A program made the position numbers and the translations under genes. A stretch of DNA of 39,744 nt, taken from the NCBI GenBank assembly GCA_015228875.1, contig JADGCS010000032.1, positions 1 to 39,744 of the forward strand, in the 5' to 3' direction. This stretch comes from Deltaproteobacteria bacterium. GTDB lineage: Bacteria; UBA10199; JADGCS01. The first letter of the stretch is position 1, and the number at the start of each line of letters is the position of its first letter. The notes below the pieces were generated by a model. That model was given only the letters and a program-made list of their open reading frames with translations, made no database searches and had not been told where the DNA came from. Positions 27,254 through 35,569 of the stretch are shown here, one piece after another.

Positions 27254-28278
27254 ATGTTGATATCACTCCAATCCAGGAGGGTATTATCCTGTAGATTTTT
27301 ATTTATTCTTTTTCCCAAGACTTCATCTATTTTTGAAGCGCTGATACCTGTACCTGGTTTCTTAAAGGTCAGGTTATTTATGGTCAGCACTTCACCCTTG
27401 GAAACTGGCCCTTTGATCACAATAGACTTTTGGAACACGTTCCGCATATCACCATAATTTGACAAATCATTTTTATCAATCTCTGAAGATAATGCCCGTA
27501 CTACGTAATCTATATCATCTGCCATTTTTTTGAATTCTTCAGGGTCTAGAGAAAACCCCGCATCCGGTCCATACAATTTCTTGGAAATAGTAAAGTGTTT
27601 TTCAATAACTTTGGCTCCATAAACAACAGCAGCCAATGCTGTTGCGCTTGTCAAGGTATGATCACTGAGCCCAACAGGCACCCCGTATCTCTGCCGCATC
27701 TCTTTAATGAGATTCAATCCCACATTTTCAGGTGGACATGGATAAATTGAAGAACACTGCAACAAACATAATTTATCAGGTCTGTTTAAAATTTCAACCG
27801 CTCGGTCCAACTCCTGCCAATCAGACATTCCAGATGATAATATGACTGGATATGCAGTCTTTGCCACTGACCTTAAAAGAGGTACGTTTGTGACTTCTCC
27901 AGACGGAATTTTAATGACATCCGCCCCAGTTTTTAACATGAGTGCAAGACTTTCATCGGAAAAAAGTGAGACGCAACTCAAAACATTGAGCTTGTGACAC
28001 AGTGCAAATAAGGCATCAAATTGCTCTACAGAAAAAGCTGTCCTTTTAAAATAATTATACCTTGTTTCACCTTTAAAATAATGCGGTGCCGGCGCATCTG
28101 GTAAAGTTTCTGCATCTGGTATATGCCACTGGTATTTAATAATATTGGCGCCAGCCTTCGCTGCCTCAATGGTGAGTTGCTGCGCCAAACCTAAACTACC
28201 GTCGTGATTCATGCCTATCTCTGCAATCACGTAAACCCTGTCCGTGTTGAAATTGAGGTCTGTTTTACTCGCTGTCAT
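27250..28278 (-). CDS. neuB: NeuB-family nonulosonic acid synthase, copy 2
   Basis: 342 residues from the ATG at 28278. The frame is open to 28392, but that would overlap fcl, and homology begins at VYVIAEIGMNHDG (15-27); AAAGAGAG lies upstream. TIM-barrel motifs: KYQWHIPDAETLP, IKIPSGEVTN, GLSDHT and EKHFTISKKLYGPDAGFS. The C-terminal SAF domain starts near 280 (KSIVIKGPVSKGE, GKRINKNL). The chemistry is PEP condensation with ManNAc or a related hexose. Together with neuA and neuC it would suffice to make CMP-Neu5Ac from UDP-GlcNAc; CMP-legionaminic acid is the alternative. Confidence 0.9.
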   Translation of the reverse strand: MTASKTDLNFNTDRVYVIAEIGMNHDGSLGLAQQLTIEAAKAGANIIKYQWHIPDAETLPDAPAPHYFKGETRYNYFKRTAFSVEQFDALFALCHKLNVLSCVSLFSDESLALMLKTGADVIKIPSGEVTNVPLLRSVAKTAYPVILSSGMSDWQELDRAVEILNRPDKLCLLQCSSIYPCPPENVGLNLIKEMRQRYGVPVGLSDHTLTSATALAAVVYGAKVIEKHFTISKKLYGPDAGFSLDPEEFKKMADDIDYVVRALSSEIDKNDLSNYGDMRNVFQKSIVIKGPVSKGEVLTINNLTFKKPGTGISASKIDEVLGKRINKNLQDNTLLDWSDINI

Positions 28279-28348
28279 GTGTTCTCTCTTTCTATTCTTC
28301 TTAAAAACCATCCCTGCACAAGCACCCAATTTGAGTGTGTCGCGATGC

Positions 28349-29527
28349 TCATATCTTACCAATACTCGATCTTTCTTGAAAATCTTTGGCATCCATTTGA
28401 CTGTGAGTCAGATTTATTTTTCCCCTCAATTGATAATCCTCATAACTTTTTACGATTCCTTCTTCGAGAGATGTCTTTGAACGCCAGCCCAGATCGCTGA
28501 TGAGACTCACATCGAGCCTTTTAACCATCGTCCCGTCCGGTTTTTCTTTATCAAAGACAATCTCTCCTTTATAACCCACAACATCTTTCACGATCGCCGC
28601 AAGTTCCTTAATCGTCTGGTCCTGACCGCAGCCGATATTTATCAAAGGCATGGCAAGGTCCTGCCCGCCCTGCAACACAGCGTTGATCCTTTGATCCGAA
28701 AGGTTCATAATATACACACAGGCCTCTGCAAGGTCCGCGCTGTAAAGAAACTCCCGCCTGGGAGCCCCTGTCCCCCAAATCGGGACACAACATCGGTGGT
28801 CTTTAATGGTCAGCCCACCATCACTAAGACGCTTGATCCCCAAGGCCTCCAATGTGTCACTTGGTATTGCACCAAACGCCCTCTCATCCCGTTTTATCCC
28901 GTCAGGGTCGCCATTCATGACCATCTTTGCCAGATGAAACTTGCGGATCAGGGCAGGGAGCACGTGGCTGTTTGTAAGATCGTAGTTATCGCCAGGACCA
29001 TAAAGATTGGTGGGCATTACTGGAATAAACCGCGTGCCGTACTGCCGGTTGTAACTCCAGCACATTTCAATGCCCGCTATTTTTGCAAGCGCGTAAGGAC
29101 GGTTTGTGGGCTCTAGCGGCCCTATCATGAGATACTCTTCTTTCATGGGCTGGGGGCATTCTTTGGGATAAATACACGATGAACCCAAAAACAAAAGACG
29201 CTTCACACCGCTTTTGTAGGCTGCGTGAATCACATTGGTCTCAATAGCGAGGTTGGTGTAAATAAAATCGGCAGGGTAGGTGTTGTTTGCCAAGATGCCG
29301 CCAACCTTAGCCGCGGCAAGAAAGACTACATCGGGCCTTTCTTGTTTAAAGAATTCCAGTGTCGCCCGCTGATCCGTAAGGTCCAACTCTTCCAACTCGC
29401 GAGTCACGATTTGAGATTTTGCGATGCCACCATAACCGCTCGACAGCACCCGCACGATCGCAGAGCCTACAAGCCCTGTGTGACCTGCAAGGTATATTTT
29501 TTTGTTTTTAGGTATCGACTCACTCAT
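28349..29527 (-). CDS. fcl: GDP-L-fucose synthase
   Basis: A 392-residue SDR with [14 protein letters not shown] (13-26), [12 protein letters not shown] (116-127) and YALAK (135-139), the Ser-Tyr-Lys active site. It converts GDP-4-keto-6-deoxymannose to GDP-L-fucose by 3,5-epimerisation and reduction. The protein is about 70 residues longer than usual (about 320). One insert lies near residues 201-248 ([19 protein letters not shown]) just before [13 protein letters not shown], and there is a short C-terminal tail. It overlaps gmd by 8 bases. The pair gives a complete GDP-mannose to GDP-fucose route. Confidence 0.92.
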   Translation of the reverse strand: MSESIPKNKKIYLAGHTGLVGSAIVRVLSSGYGGIAKSQIVTRELEELDLTDQRATLEFFKQERPDVVFLAAAKVGGILANNTYPADFIYTNLAIETNVIHAAYKSGVKRLLFLGSSCIYPKECPQPMKEEYLMIGPLEPTNRPYALAKIAGIEMCWSYNRQYGTRFIPVMPTNLYGPGDNYDLTNSHVLPALIRKFHLAKMVMNGDPDGIKRDERAFGAIPSDTLEALGIKRLSDGGLTIKDHRCCVPIWGTGAPRREFLYSADLAEACVYIMNLSDQRINAVLQGGQDLAMPLINIGCGQDQTIKELAAIVKDVVGYKGEIVFDKEKPDGTMVKRLDVSLISDLGWRSKTSLEEGIVKSYEDYQLRGKINLTHSQMDAKDFQERSSIGKI

Positions 29528-30602
29528 GATGATTGAGGGTTAAATAACCGTGTTTTTCGATCAGTTTGTCCTTCTCGGCCAGCTTCAAGTCCTCACGCAC
29601 AATCTCCTTCACCAACTCGTTAAATGTTGTTTTGGGAGACCACCCGAGTTTCACCTTTGCCTTGGTAGCATCACCAAGCAGGCTGTCCACCTCGGTGGGA
29701 CGAAAATAACGCGAGTCGATAGCCACAATCTTTTTGCCCCGACACAGACCCACTTCATCTACACCCGCGCCGCACCAGTCTATATTCATCCCCAACTCAT
29801 CTGCAGCAGTGTTAATAAACTCCCGCACACTGTGCTGAATGCCTGTGGCGATCACAAAGTCCTCGGGCTCCTTTTGCTGCAACATCAGCCACTGCACCTC
29901 TACGTAATCTTTGGCATGTCCCCAGTCACGTTTTGCATTAAGATTGCCAATATACAGACAGTCCTGCAGGCCAAGTTTGATGCGTGTAAGCGCCCGTGTG
30001 ATTTTGCGGGTGACAAAGGTCTCACCGCGGATGGGGGATTCGTGATTAAAAAGAATCCCGTTGCAGGCATAGATGCCATAGGCCTCGCGGTAATTGACCG
30101 TGATCCAGTAGGCGTAGAGTTTGGCAACACCATATGGTGATCTGGGATAAAAAGGTGTTGTCTCCTTTTGAGGAATCTCCTGCACCTTGCCAAAAAGTTC
30201 GGATGTGGATGCCTGATAAAAGCGCGTCTTTTTTTCAAGCCCCAGTATCCTGATCGCCTCTAAGACCCTGAGCGCACCCAGTGCGTCCGAATCGGCAGTG
30301 TACTCCGGCTCTTCAAAGGAGACCGCCACATGGCTCTGTGCCGCGAGATTATAGATCTCATCGGGTTTGACTGTTTGAATCACCCTGACCAGACTGCTTG
30401 AATCTGTCATATCGCCATGATGCAGAATAAACCGTCGGTCTGTTTCGTGCGGATCCTGATAAAGATGATCAATGCGGTCCGTATTAAATAATGATGTGCG
30501 CCGTTTGATCCCATGGACCTCGTAGTCTTTATGAAGCAGAAACTCGGCGAGATAGGCGCCGTCCTGTCCGGTAATCCCGGTGATGAGTGCCTTTTTTTTC
30601 AT
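29520..30602 (-). CDS. gmd: GDP-mannose 4,6-dehydratase
   Basis: A 360-residue SDR with the highly conserved [19 protein letters not shown] start, [39 protein letters not shown] (active-site Thr/Ser-Glu) and [10 protein letters not shown] (Tyr/Lys), then [16 protein letters not shown]. It makes GDP-4-keto-6-deoxy-D-mannose from GDP-mannose in the cytoplasm and passes it to Fcl, the next gene. The start lies 8 bases after the ABC transporter stop. Length and motifs are those of the family, with nothing unusual. Confidence 0.96.
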   Translation of the reverse strand: MKKKALITGITGQDGAYLAEFLLHKDYEVHGIKRRTSLFNTDRIDHLYQDPHETDRRFILHHGDMTDSSSLVRVIQTVKPDEIYNLAAQSHVAVSFEEPEYTADSDALGALRVLEAIRILGLEKKTRFYQASTSELFGKVQEIPQKETTPFYPRSPYGVAKLYAYWITVNYREAYGIYACNGILFNHESPIRGETFVTRKITRALTRIKLGLQDCLYIGNLNAKRDWGHAKDYVEVQWLMLQQKEPEDFVIATGIQHSVREFINTAADELGMNIDWCGAGVDEVGLCRGKKIVAIDSRYFRPTEVDSLLGDATKAKVKLGWSPKTTFNELVKEIVREDLKLAEKDKLIEKHGYLTLNHHE

Positions 30603-30610
30603 TTCTTTAT

Positions 30611-32389
30611 TTAACTCACCTTCTTTTTGAGGACATCTTTACTCTTACCCTCTTCAACAATCCTTCCATCGGCCAGACGATAAAGACGATCACAGTATGC
30701 CACGGTGGATAATCTGTGCGCGACGATCATGATTGTCTTTTCTCCCTGCAAGGCATTAACCACTTCCATCACACCACGCTCTGTCTCGGTATCCAGGGAG
30801 CTTGTAGCCTCATCGAGCACAAGGACAGCAGGATTGTGATAAAGGGCACGCGCAATACCAACGCGCTGCACCTGCCCGCCGGAAACACACACGCCACGCT
30901 CGCCAACAATCGTATCAAGCCCCTTTGGCAGACTATTGATGAAGACATCGAGTTGTGCCGCTGTGATTGCCTTTTTGACCGCCTGTTCATCTATCTTGTC
31001 GTCGGGCAGCCCAAAGGCCACATTGCGTCTTATGGTATCATCGGTGAGATAAATGGACTGCGGGACATAGCCAATCTGATCCTGCCAGTTGCGTATTGCG
31101 TGATGAATGTCCTCACCATCCACAAAGACGTGGCCAGCACTCGGCACCAGTAATCCAAGGATCACATCGACAAGAGTGCTCTTACCAGCTCCGCTTGAAC
31201 CGATAAATCCAACCAACTCCCCCTTGTTCACATAAAGGTTTATACCATGAAGGGCATACTTCTGACTGGCCGGATAAATAAATGAGACATCTTTGAGTTG
31301 GATATCGGCTTTAAATGGCCTTTGTGCAGTCCTATCAGCATGAACAAGAACCGCCTGCTCCAGTTTGAGTTCTTCATACACAACATTAACAACCGGCACG
31401 CCGTATCTGAGGCCCTGCAATGAACTGATAACCTTGTTTACACCAGGGATAAATCTGAAGGCCGCTGCAGCAAAAAAACTCATCACAGAGATAATACTCA
31501 CCATCGATTGTCCTTGGTAAAGCATTGTGATAACCAGCACAGACAATCCGATCACTGCCAGGATCTCCAACCACAAACGAGGCAGTTGAATAAGCGTCCC
31601 CTGCAGCTTTTCAACCCTAAGCCTGCTTTTTTCGTGAAAATAATATTGATCCAGAAAATTTTGCTCGCGCCCGTGCAGTTTGACAACCTTTGCGCCATTG
31701 AGGCCCTGTTGCAGGTGTTTAATCCTCGCCCCTTCATGCCTCTGCCTCACCTCGCCCCAGCGAAAAATCCGCAAACGTGTAAAGCGGTAAAACCCCCACG
31801 AAGCAATCCCCAAAACAACAGCAGCAATCATTGTCCCAACCGGTTGAACCATGAGCATCAAGCAAATGATGGAAATTAAGACCAAAGACTCGGTTAAAAA
31901 AGTAATGGTGGGCTGTATGGCCGTTTTAACAATAATGCCGAGTTCAGCAACAATATTTCTGATGAGTTCCGCGGAGTTTCGTTGCAAATGAAAGGCATAA
32001 GGCTGGTACAGATAGGTCAAAAAAAGGCGGCTGGAAAGATGAAGTTGCAAATCAAAAGCAAAACTCACTTGTCTCCAGGTTAAAAATCCCAGAAACACAC
32101 CCTTAACAAGGGCAATACAAACCAGTGCGACCATCACATAAACAATCTGCGTCCGTTGATCAGGATGACCAAGGACCTCAACAACAAACTTAAAGGCAGG
32201 ATGCTTGTTTGCAGTGGTGTCCTGCATCAGAAACATCACAGCGGGAATGATCAACCCGATACTTAAGGTCTCCAAAATCATCCCGATAAATGTAAATCCC
32301 AACAGCAAAACAGCACTCTTCCGCTCTTTTGCGGATAATAAAGCCCAGATTTTTTTCATCAAAGCAGCGTTGGAAAAGGCAATATTCAT
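30611..32389 (-). CDS. ABC transporter, fused membrane and ATPase domains (PglK/MsbA-type flippase)
   Basis: 592 residues from the ATG at 32389 (a GTG two codons earlier is possible). About six membrane segments fill residues 25-310, then an ABC ATPase: Walker [10 protein letters not shown] (397-405), Q-loop YVPQSIYL, signature VSGGQVQR, Walker [14 protein letters not shown]-loop in IVAHRLST. Half-size exporters of this kind in glycan loci flip lipid-linked oligosaccharides (Campylobacter PglK is the model). No Wzx gene is seen in the window, so this is probably the flippase of the repeat unit. The start overlaps the stop of the reading frame running out of repeat copy D. Confidence 0.85.
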   Translation of the reverse strand: MNIAFSNAALMKKIWALLSAKERKSAVLLLGFTFIGMILETLSIGLIIPAVMFLMQDTTANKHPAFKFVVEVLGHPDQRTQIVYVMVALVCIALVKGVFLGFLTWRQVSFAFDLQLHLSSRLFLTYLYQPYAFHLQRNSAELIRNIVAELGIIVKTAIQPTITFLTESLVLISIICLMLMVQPVGTMIAAVVLGIASWGFYRFTRLRIFRWGEVRQRHEGARIKHLQQGLNGAKVVKLHGREQNFLDQYYFHEKSRLRVEKLQGTLIQLPRLWLEILAVIGLSVLVITMLYQGQSMVSIISVMSFFAAAAFRFIPGVNKVISSLQGLRYGVPVVNVVYEELKLEQAVLVHADRTAQRPFKADIQLKDVSFIYPASQKYALHGINLYVNKGELVGFIGSSGAGKSTLVDVILGLLVPSAGHVFVDGEDIHHAIRNWQDQIGYVPQSIYLTDDTIRRNVAFGLPDDKIDEQAVKKAITAAQLDVFINSLPKGLDTIVGERGVCVSGGQVQRVGIARALYHNPAVLVLDEATSSLDTETERGVMEVVNALQGEKTIMIVAHRLSTVAYCDRLYRLADGRIVEEGKSKDVLKKKVS

Positions 32390-32436
32390 AGACACGATGT
32401 AACCAGAATGATTATATGAGCAAACAAAACCGCAAT

Positions 32437-32520
32437 CAAGTTACTAACTTGACTTTGACGCGGTTGAATTCCTCCATTTTGCGAGGAACACACCCGCGCT
32501 CTGTCGACTTTGAAATTCCT
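32437..32520 (-). repeat. 84-bp palindromic ORF element, copy D
   Basis: Same family as A, B, C and E, with intact palindrome CAAGTTACTAACTTG, CGCGG/CCGCG stem and TTCCTC/GAGGAA hairpin. Its frame reads NFKVDRARVCSSQNGG on the minus strand and continues to a TGA overlapping the ABC transporter start. Unlike the other copies it lacks the ATG, because the cloverleaf element (32519-32676) abuts exactly where that start would lie. Confidence 0.88.
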
Positions 32521-32676
32521 AGGAGCCTGTCGGACAACTCCTGTTTCTCCGGAAGTTTGAAAATTTTGCCGCTTGCAAAATATTTCAAACCCTGAAAAAT
32601 CATGTCTTTACGTTTTGTCACGGGACATGATTTTTCAGGACTCCTCCGAAACAGGAGTTGTCCGACAGGCTCCTAG
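32519..32676 (-). repeat. Cloverleaf palindromic element, copy 1
   Basis: A 158-bp element bounded by a perfect 29-nt inverted repeat (32519-32547 and 32648-32676) around two internal hairpins. The core matches copy 2 (5633-5780) in opposite orientation. In the arms, CTGTCGG and CTGTTTC are shared, but the 7-8 bases between them differ from copy 2 and are matched on the other arm. CTAG occurs on both outer edges, and TA lies at both ends, as would a small target duplication. It separates wzz from repeat D. Confidence 0.88.
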
Positions 32677-32685
32677 ATATAAATG

Positions 32686-33801
32686 TTATGAAAACTTTTG
32701 TGTTGAGGCCCATTCAACAAAGAAGGCCATGAGCAAACCACCCAGTGTACCCGCACAGCCGGCAAGCATCATGGTCAACCTCACCTTGGGCTTGTCTGGT
32801 GATGTGGGCAGCCTGGCCTCGTCAATAATCTGATACGTCAATTCCTCTTTTGCCTCATCCATCTTGGCGATCTCGTATTTGTTGGCAAGCAGTGCGTGAA
32901 TCTCGAGCAAAATAACCTTCTTCTTGTTAAGATAGTCAATGTACACATGACCCGGGACATTATCGATAGAAGTGTTTTGCATTCTGCGCTCATTTTTAAC
33001 TTTAATTTTTTCGAGGGCTTCTATTTTTTTATCGATGTCGGGGGTTGCCACTGCAGGAGACTCCGGATCATCAGTCGTTACATTAAAGGACATCAAATCA
33101 TCCGCAAGATTAACATCGAGAGTAGAAGATACCGCTGATATCTGATTCTTCTGATGGTAGTCGGAGAGTTCTTTGCCCAACTGTATGAGCTCCTTGCGAC
33201 GTGCCAGCAATTGCTCTTCTACATAAATCCTCTGCCGTTTGTTTTTTGTAAATGCGTTTTCATTCATGTAGGCCTGCAGATCCTTAAGGATAAATTTATT
33301 GATCCTTAAGGCTAATTCGGGGTCTTCATTTTCCGTAACCAAGGCCATTATTGACTTGTTTGTTTCTCCCACCACAAGGTCAACCCGTTCGTTTAACATG
33401 GCTGCTGTCTGTTCAACAGTGGGTTGCTGAACACCCGGCCGCCACTGCTTTGTTTGTTCGTCCCATCTGTCCTTAAAAAAAACCTGCCTGAGATTCATGC
33501 GTTCTACAAGGCGTTCTCTGTATGTTCTGGTGCGCAAAAAAAACGGCAGGGAGGCAGACGGTTGATCCATGGACTGCATCCCCAATGGAAAGCCTACCAT
33601 GGCACCCGCAGCCAACAAACCGGAGCCCAGACTTGCCTCTCCACCAACGGTTAACAGAGTGGATGTTGCTGTATAGATAGGTGTGGCTACCTTGCAATAA
33701 ATCACCCCCAAGGCCATGAAAAGGACAAACACCAAGACCAGTATGAGAAACCTCTTTTTTAAAACCTTGATGCAATCAATAATGTTAATTTCTTCAGTCA
33801 T
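32686..33801 (-). CDS. wzz: Chain-length determinant protein (Wzz/PCP family)
   Basis: 371 residues from the ATG at 33801; a TTG at 33843 inside repeat E would add 14 residues without homology. Residues 17-37 form the first membrane helix after the short cytosolic N-terminus (EEINIIDCIKVLKKR). A long periplasmic helical domain follows (charged coiled-coil stretches around 170-320), and a second membrane helix sits near 345-362, preceded by the proline-rich PTSPDKPKV. This is the Wzz_DUF layout without a BY-kinase domain. It sets the length of the Wzy-made polymer. It is the first structural gene after the ops-like site. Confidence 0.87.
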   Translation of the reverse strand: MTEEINIIDCIKVLKKRFLILVLVFVLFMALGVIYCKVATPIYTATSTLLTVGGEASLGSGLLAAGAMVGFPLGMQSMDQPSASLPFFLRTRTYRERLVERMNLRQVFFKDRWDEQTKQWRPGVQQPTVEQTAAMLNERVDLVVGETNKSIMALVTENEDPELALRINKFILKDLQAYMNENAFTKNKRQRIYVEEQLLARRKELIQLGKELSDYHQKNQISAVSSTLDVNLADDLMSFNVTTDDPESPAVATPDIDKKIEALEKIKVKNERRMQNTSIDNVPGHVYIDYLNKKKVILLEIHALLANKYEIAKMDEAKEELTYQIIDEARLPTSPDKPKVRLTMMLAGCAGTLGGLLMAFFVEWASTQKFS

Positions 33802-33833
33802 ATTTTTTATCCCATCGTGTACATTTATGTCCA

Positions 33834-33916
33834 AGAATTTCAAAGTTGACAGAGCGCGGGTGCATACCTCGCATAACGAGGAAACTCAACCGCGTCAAAG
33901 TCAAGTTAGTAACTTG
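33834..33916 (+). repeat. 84-bp palindromic ORF element, copy E (inverted)
   Basis: The only copy in the opposite orientation to the operon. Its hairpin is CCTCG/CGAGG and its palindrome TCAAGTTAGTAACTTGA lies at 33901-33917. Read on the plus strand, an ATG at 33827 gives MSKNFKVDRARVHTSHNEE and stays open to about 34183, antisense to the leader and the end of the NusG-like gene. It lies in the leader between the ops-like site and wzz. That plus-strand frame is not called as a gene. Confidence 0.85.
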
Positions 33917-33959
33917 AAGTTCGGACACAAGCCGCCAGCAAACACGCCTCAGGCGCGGG

Positions 33960-33971
33960 CAGGCTACCGCC
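33960..33971 (-). promoter_or_regulatory. ops-like element for RfaH-type antitermination
   Basis: The minus strand reads GGCGGTAGCCTG, a full match to the E. coli ops core (GGCGGTAGCnTG as I recall it). It lies in the right orientation in the 250-bp untranslated leader between the NusG/RfaH-like gene and wzz. The 3' part pairs with an upstream GGGCAGG to form a stem GGGCAGG/CCTGCCC, as ops hairpins involve the pause sequence. Just downstream, a second small hairpin (CGCCT-GA-GGCG) follows. The pairing of a NusG paralogue and this site is the main support. Confidence 0.65.
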
Positions 33972-34049
33972 CATGGGGTCCAACCTGCCCTTTAAATTTC
34001 AAACAGTTATCTAACACACGTTCTTTCAAACTTAATGGATTCAAACCCT

Positions 34050-34544
34050 TTATGCCGCGAGCATCTCTAAATCCTTGCAGGCCAAAATCGCCCGCATCTC
34101 CCGTTCGTAGTCACGCTCGAAAAGACGGAGCAACACCGTCACCCTGCCATCCGCAGAAACAGGCCTTTCGAGGACACCGATAAGATCACTTAAGATCCCA
34201 TTTTTTACCTTGACCCTGCTTCCCACACGCATGATCTTATGTTCTAAGATCTGGTGGTCGTTGACCCTTTCTTGTATCGCCTGGACGACCGCGTCTGAGA
34301 TGGGGACTGGCTTGTCTTGACTTCCAAGAACCTTGTTGACCCCCCTTGTAAATCTGATCATGTGAAAATTCTCGGCAGGTAAAAGATCCCAATGCAAAAA
34401 AACATAATTGGGAAACAAGGGTTTTATACCAAATTTAAAGCTCTTTACCTTTGGGTTAAATACGTTGAACCCTGCATTTTTAAAATGCCTGGTGACATGA
34501 TCCTCTCTTTGGGGCTTGGTTTGTATAACGTACCACTTGTTCAT
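34050..34544 (-). CDS. NusG paralogue, transcription antitermination factor (RfaH/UpxY-like)
   Basis: A 164-residue protein with an NGN domain (KWYVIQTKPQRED 3-15, FNVFNPKVKS, PNYVFLHW 45-52, IRFTRGVNKVLG) and a C-terminal KOW domain (VGSRVKVKNGILSDLIG from about 106). It is shorter than housekeeping NusG and lacks its neighbours (secE, rplK). Specialised NusG paralogues bind paused RNA polymerase and help it read long polysaccharide operons. An ops-like site lies 80 bases after its stop. It overlaps the upstream regulator by ATGA. It is therefore the likely processivity factor for the 33-kb downstream cluster. Confidence 0.9.
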   Translation of the reverse strand: MNKWYVIQTKPQREDHVTRHFKNAGFNVFNPKVKSFKFGIKPLFPNYVFLHWDLLPAENFHMIRFTRGVNKVLGSQDKPVPISDAVVQAIQERVNDHQILEHKIMRVGSRVKVKNGILSDLIGVLERPVSADGRVTVLLRLFERDYEREMRAILACKDLEMLAA

Positions 34545-35077
34545 GCAGACTCCTTGCCCCAGACCTGAAGTAACGCATCTGTTTCAAGTTTATCCTTCAA
34601 GTGCACAAACTCGTCTGGTGTCAAACTTAAGGTTCTAATCCGTCTGCCAATAATTTTTTCTCCCTTGGAGACAGCATCATGAACCTGCCCCGCATCGAGA
34701 TTACCAACCAGGATCAGGTCGATGATCCCCCCGTCAATGCCACGCGCATAGTCCCCTGTAACATAGGCGGCTGTGACCTCGCCAAAACTGGAGACAAAAT
34801 TGTACAAATAATCAATCCCCGTAATTTTTTTGCAGATGTTGTGAATCTCGGGGTATAAGGAGTGCTCTCGGTTTGCCGAATAGTAGATGTTTCGCCCCTC
34901 GTGTTGACTGTTTAGAAGCCTTGCCTTGACAAGTCTATTGAGTTCGATACGCACCGCATTTGAAGACCCGTTAAACTCGTTTGAAAGTTCACGCAGATAA
35001 GCCCTGACCTGGGGGTTTAAGAAAAATTTAAGCAAAAGTTTGACTCTTGTTTTTGATGTAACGACAGATTCGAGCAT
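34541..35077 (-). CDS. Winged-helix regulator fused to degenerate nucleotidyltransferase domain
   Basis: A 178-residue protein. Residues 1-80 are an ArsR-like winged helix (LLKFFLNPQVRAYLRELSNE, then NAVRIELNRLVKARLL and a wing GRNIYYSANRE). Residues 90-178 resemble a MNT-type nucleotidyltransferase: TGDYARGIDGGIIDLILVG replaces the canonical GSxxxG...SDxDL, with the first metal Asp lost and the second kept. It is probably a regulator with a non-catalytic sensor or dimer domain, and is first in the operon. Known neighbours of this protein type include NusG paralogues, as here. It may bind the TTGAG inverted repeat just upstream. Confidence 0.82.
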   Translation of the reverse strand: MLESVVTSKTRVKLLLKFFLNPQVRAYLRELSNEFNGSSNAVRIELNRLVKARLLNSQHEGRNIYYSANREHSLYPEIHNICKKITGIDYLYNFVSSFGEVTAAYVTGDYARGIDGGIIDLILVGNLDAGQVHDAVSKGEKIIGRRIRTLSLTPDEFVHLKDKLETDALLQVWGKESA

Positions 35078-35097
35078 TTAAACGGCCCCTGACATTC

Positions 35098-35118
35098 TTG
35101 AGCAATATTTTTACTCAA
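35098..35118. promoter_or_regulatory. TTGAG inverted repeat, possible operator of the operon
   Basis: TTGAG (35098-35102) and CTCAA (35114-35118) form an inverted repeat 20 bases upstream of the winged-helix gene start. A second, nearly symmetric TTGAGTCAA lies at 35155-35163, and on the minus strand contains TTGACT, a fair -35 box; no good -10 is seen at the right spacing. Two related sites near the first gene fit autoregulation by a winged-helix dimer. This is pattern only. Confidence 0.28.
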
Positions 35119-35569
35119 AATCAAAAAAGGAACCGTTTTTAACATAATTCTATATTGAGTCAACAACTTTGTGATTACACATAACCATTTGTTATCTATG
35201 CTGTTTTAAACTGAATGGGGGTCATTAGTGCGCCTTATAAATTGCGTGAAGGAAAAATCTGTCAAGGTCAGAAGAAATCAACCGCTTTATGACCTGTGTG
35301 ACAGGTCCCCTGGCCAGTGTCTGTCTATTTGCGAAACGATAAGGTGGCAAATGGAACTTTTTTTAAAAACCATGAAACAGCAATGACGCGTGAAGAAATT
35401 CTCTGAGACCAGCGCCAATGCTGTAAAAATCCAAGTTTGTGTAGCGTTATAAAGAGCCTTTGAGTGCAGGTGCCGCAGGAAAGAGTCTCTGGTTCTGGTT
35501 TTACACAACCGCCTTTGTTCCCAATTTAACCGGACACCAGTAAAAATAATCAGATCCAAGACCCTGAGT
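35119..35569. other. Intergenic region upstream of the glycan operon
   Basis: About 450 bases between the operon's first gene and the stop of the 566-residue secreted protein. It is AT-rich near the operon and should hold the operon promoter. A minus-strand frame of 90 codons at 35287-35559 has no homology I recognise, no good ribosome site and odd composition (many Cys, His and Trp), so I do not call it. No terminator with a clean U-tract was found for the secreted-protein gene. Confidence 0.5.

Noticed and set aside
33716..34183. Plus-strand open frame through repeat E and the leader
   Set aside because: It is antisense to wzz, the leader and nusG. Only the repeat part (NFKVDRARV...) resembles other copies; the rest is low-complexity and has no family match.
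35287..35559. Minus-strand 90-codon frame between the regulator and secreted protein
   Set aside because: No ribosome site, no recognised motif and an odd composition. It vaguely recalls a transposase tail but not enough to call.
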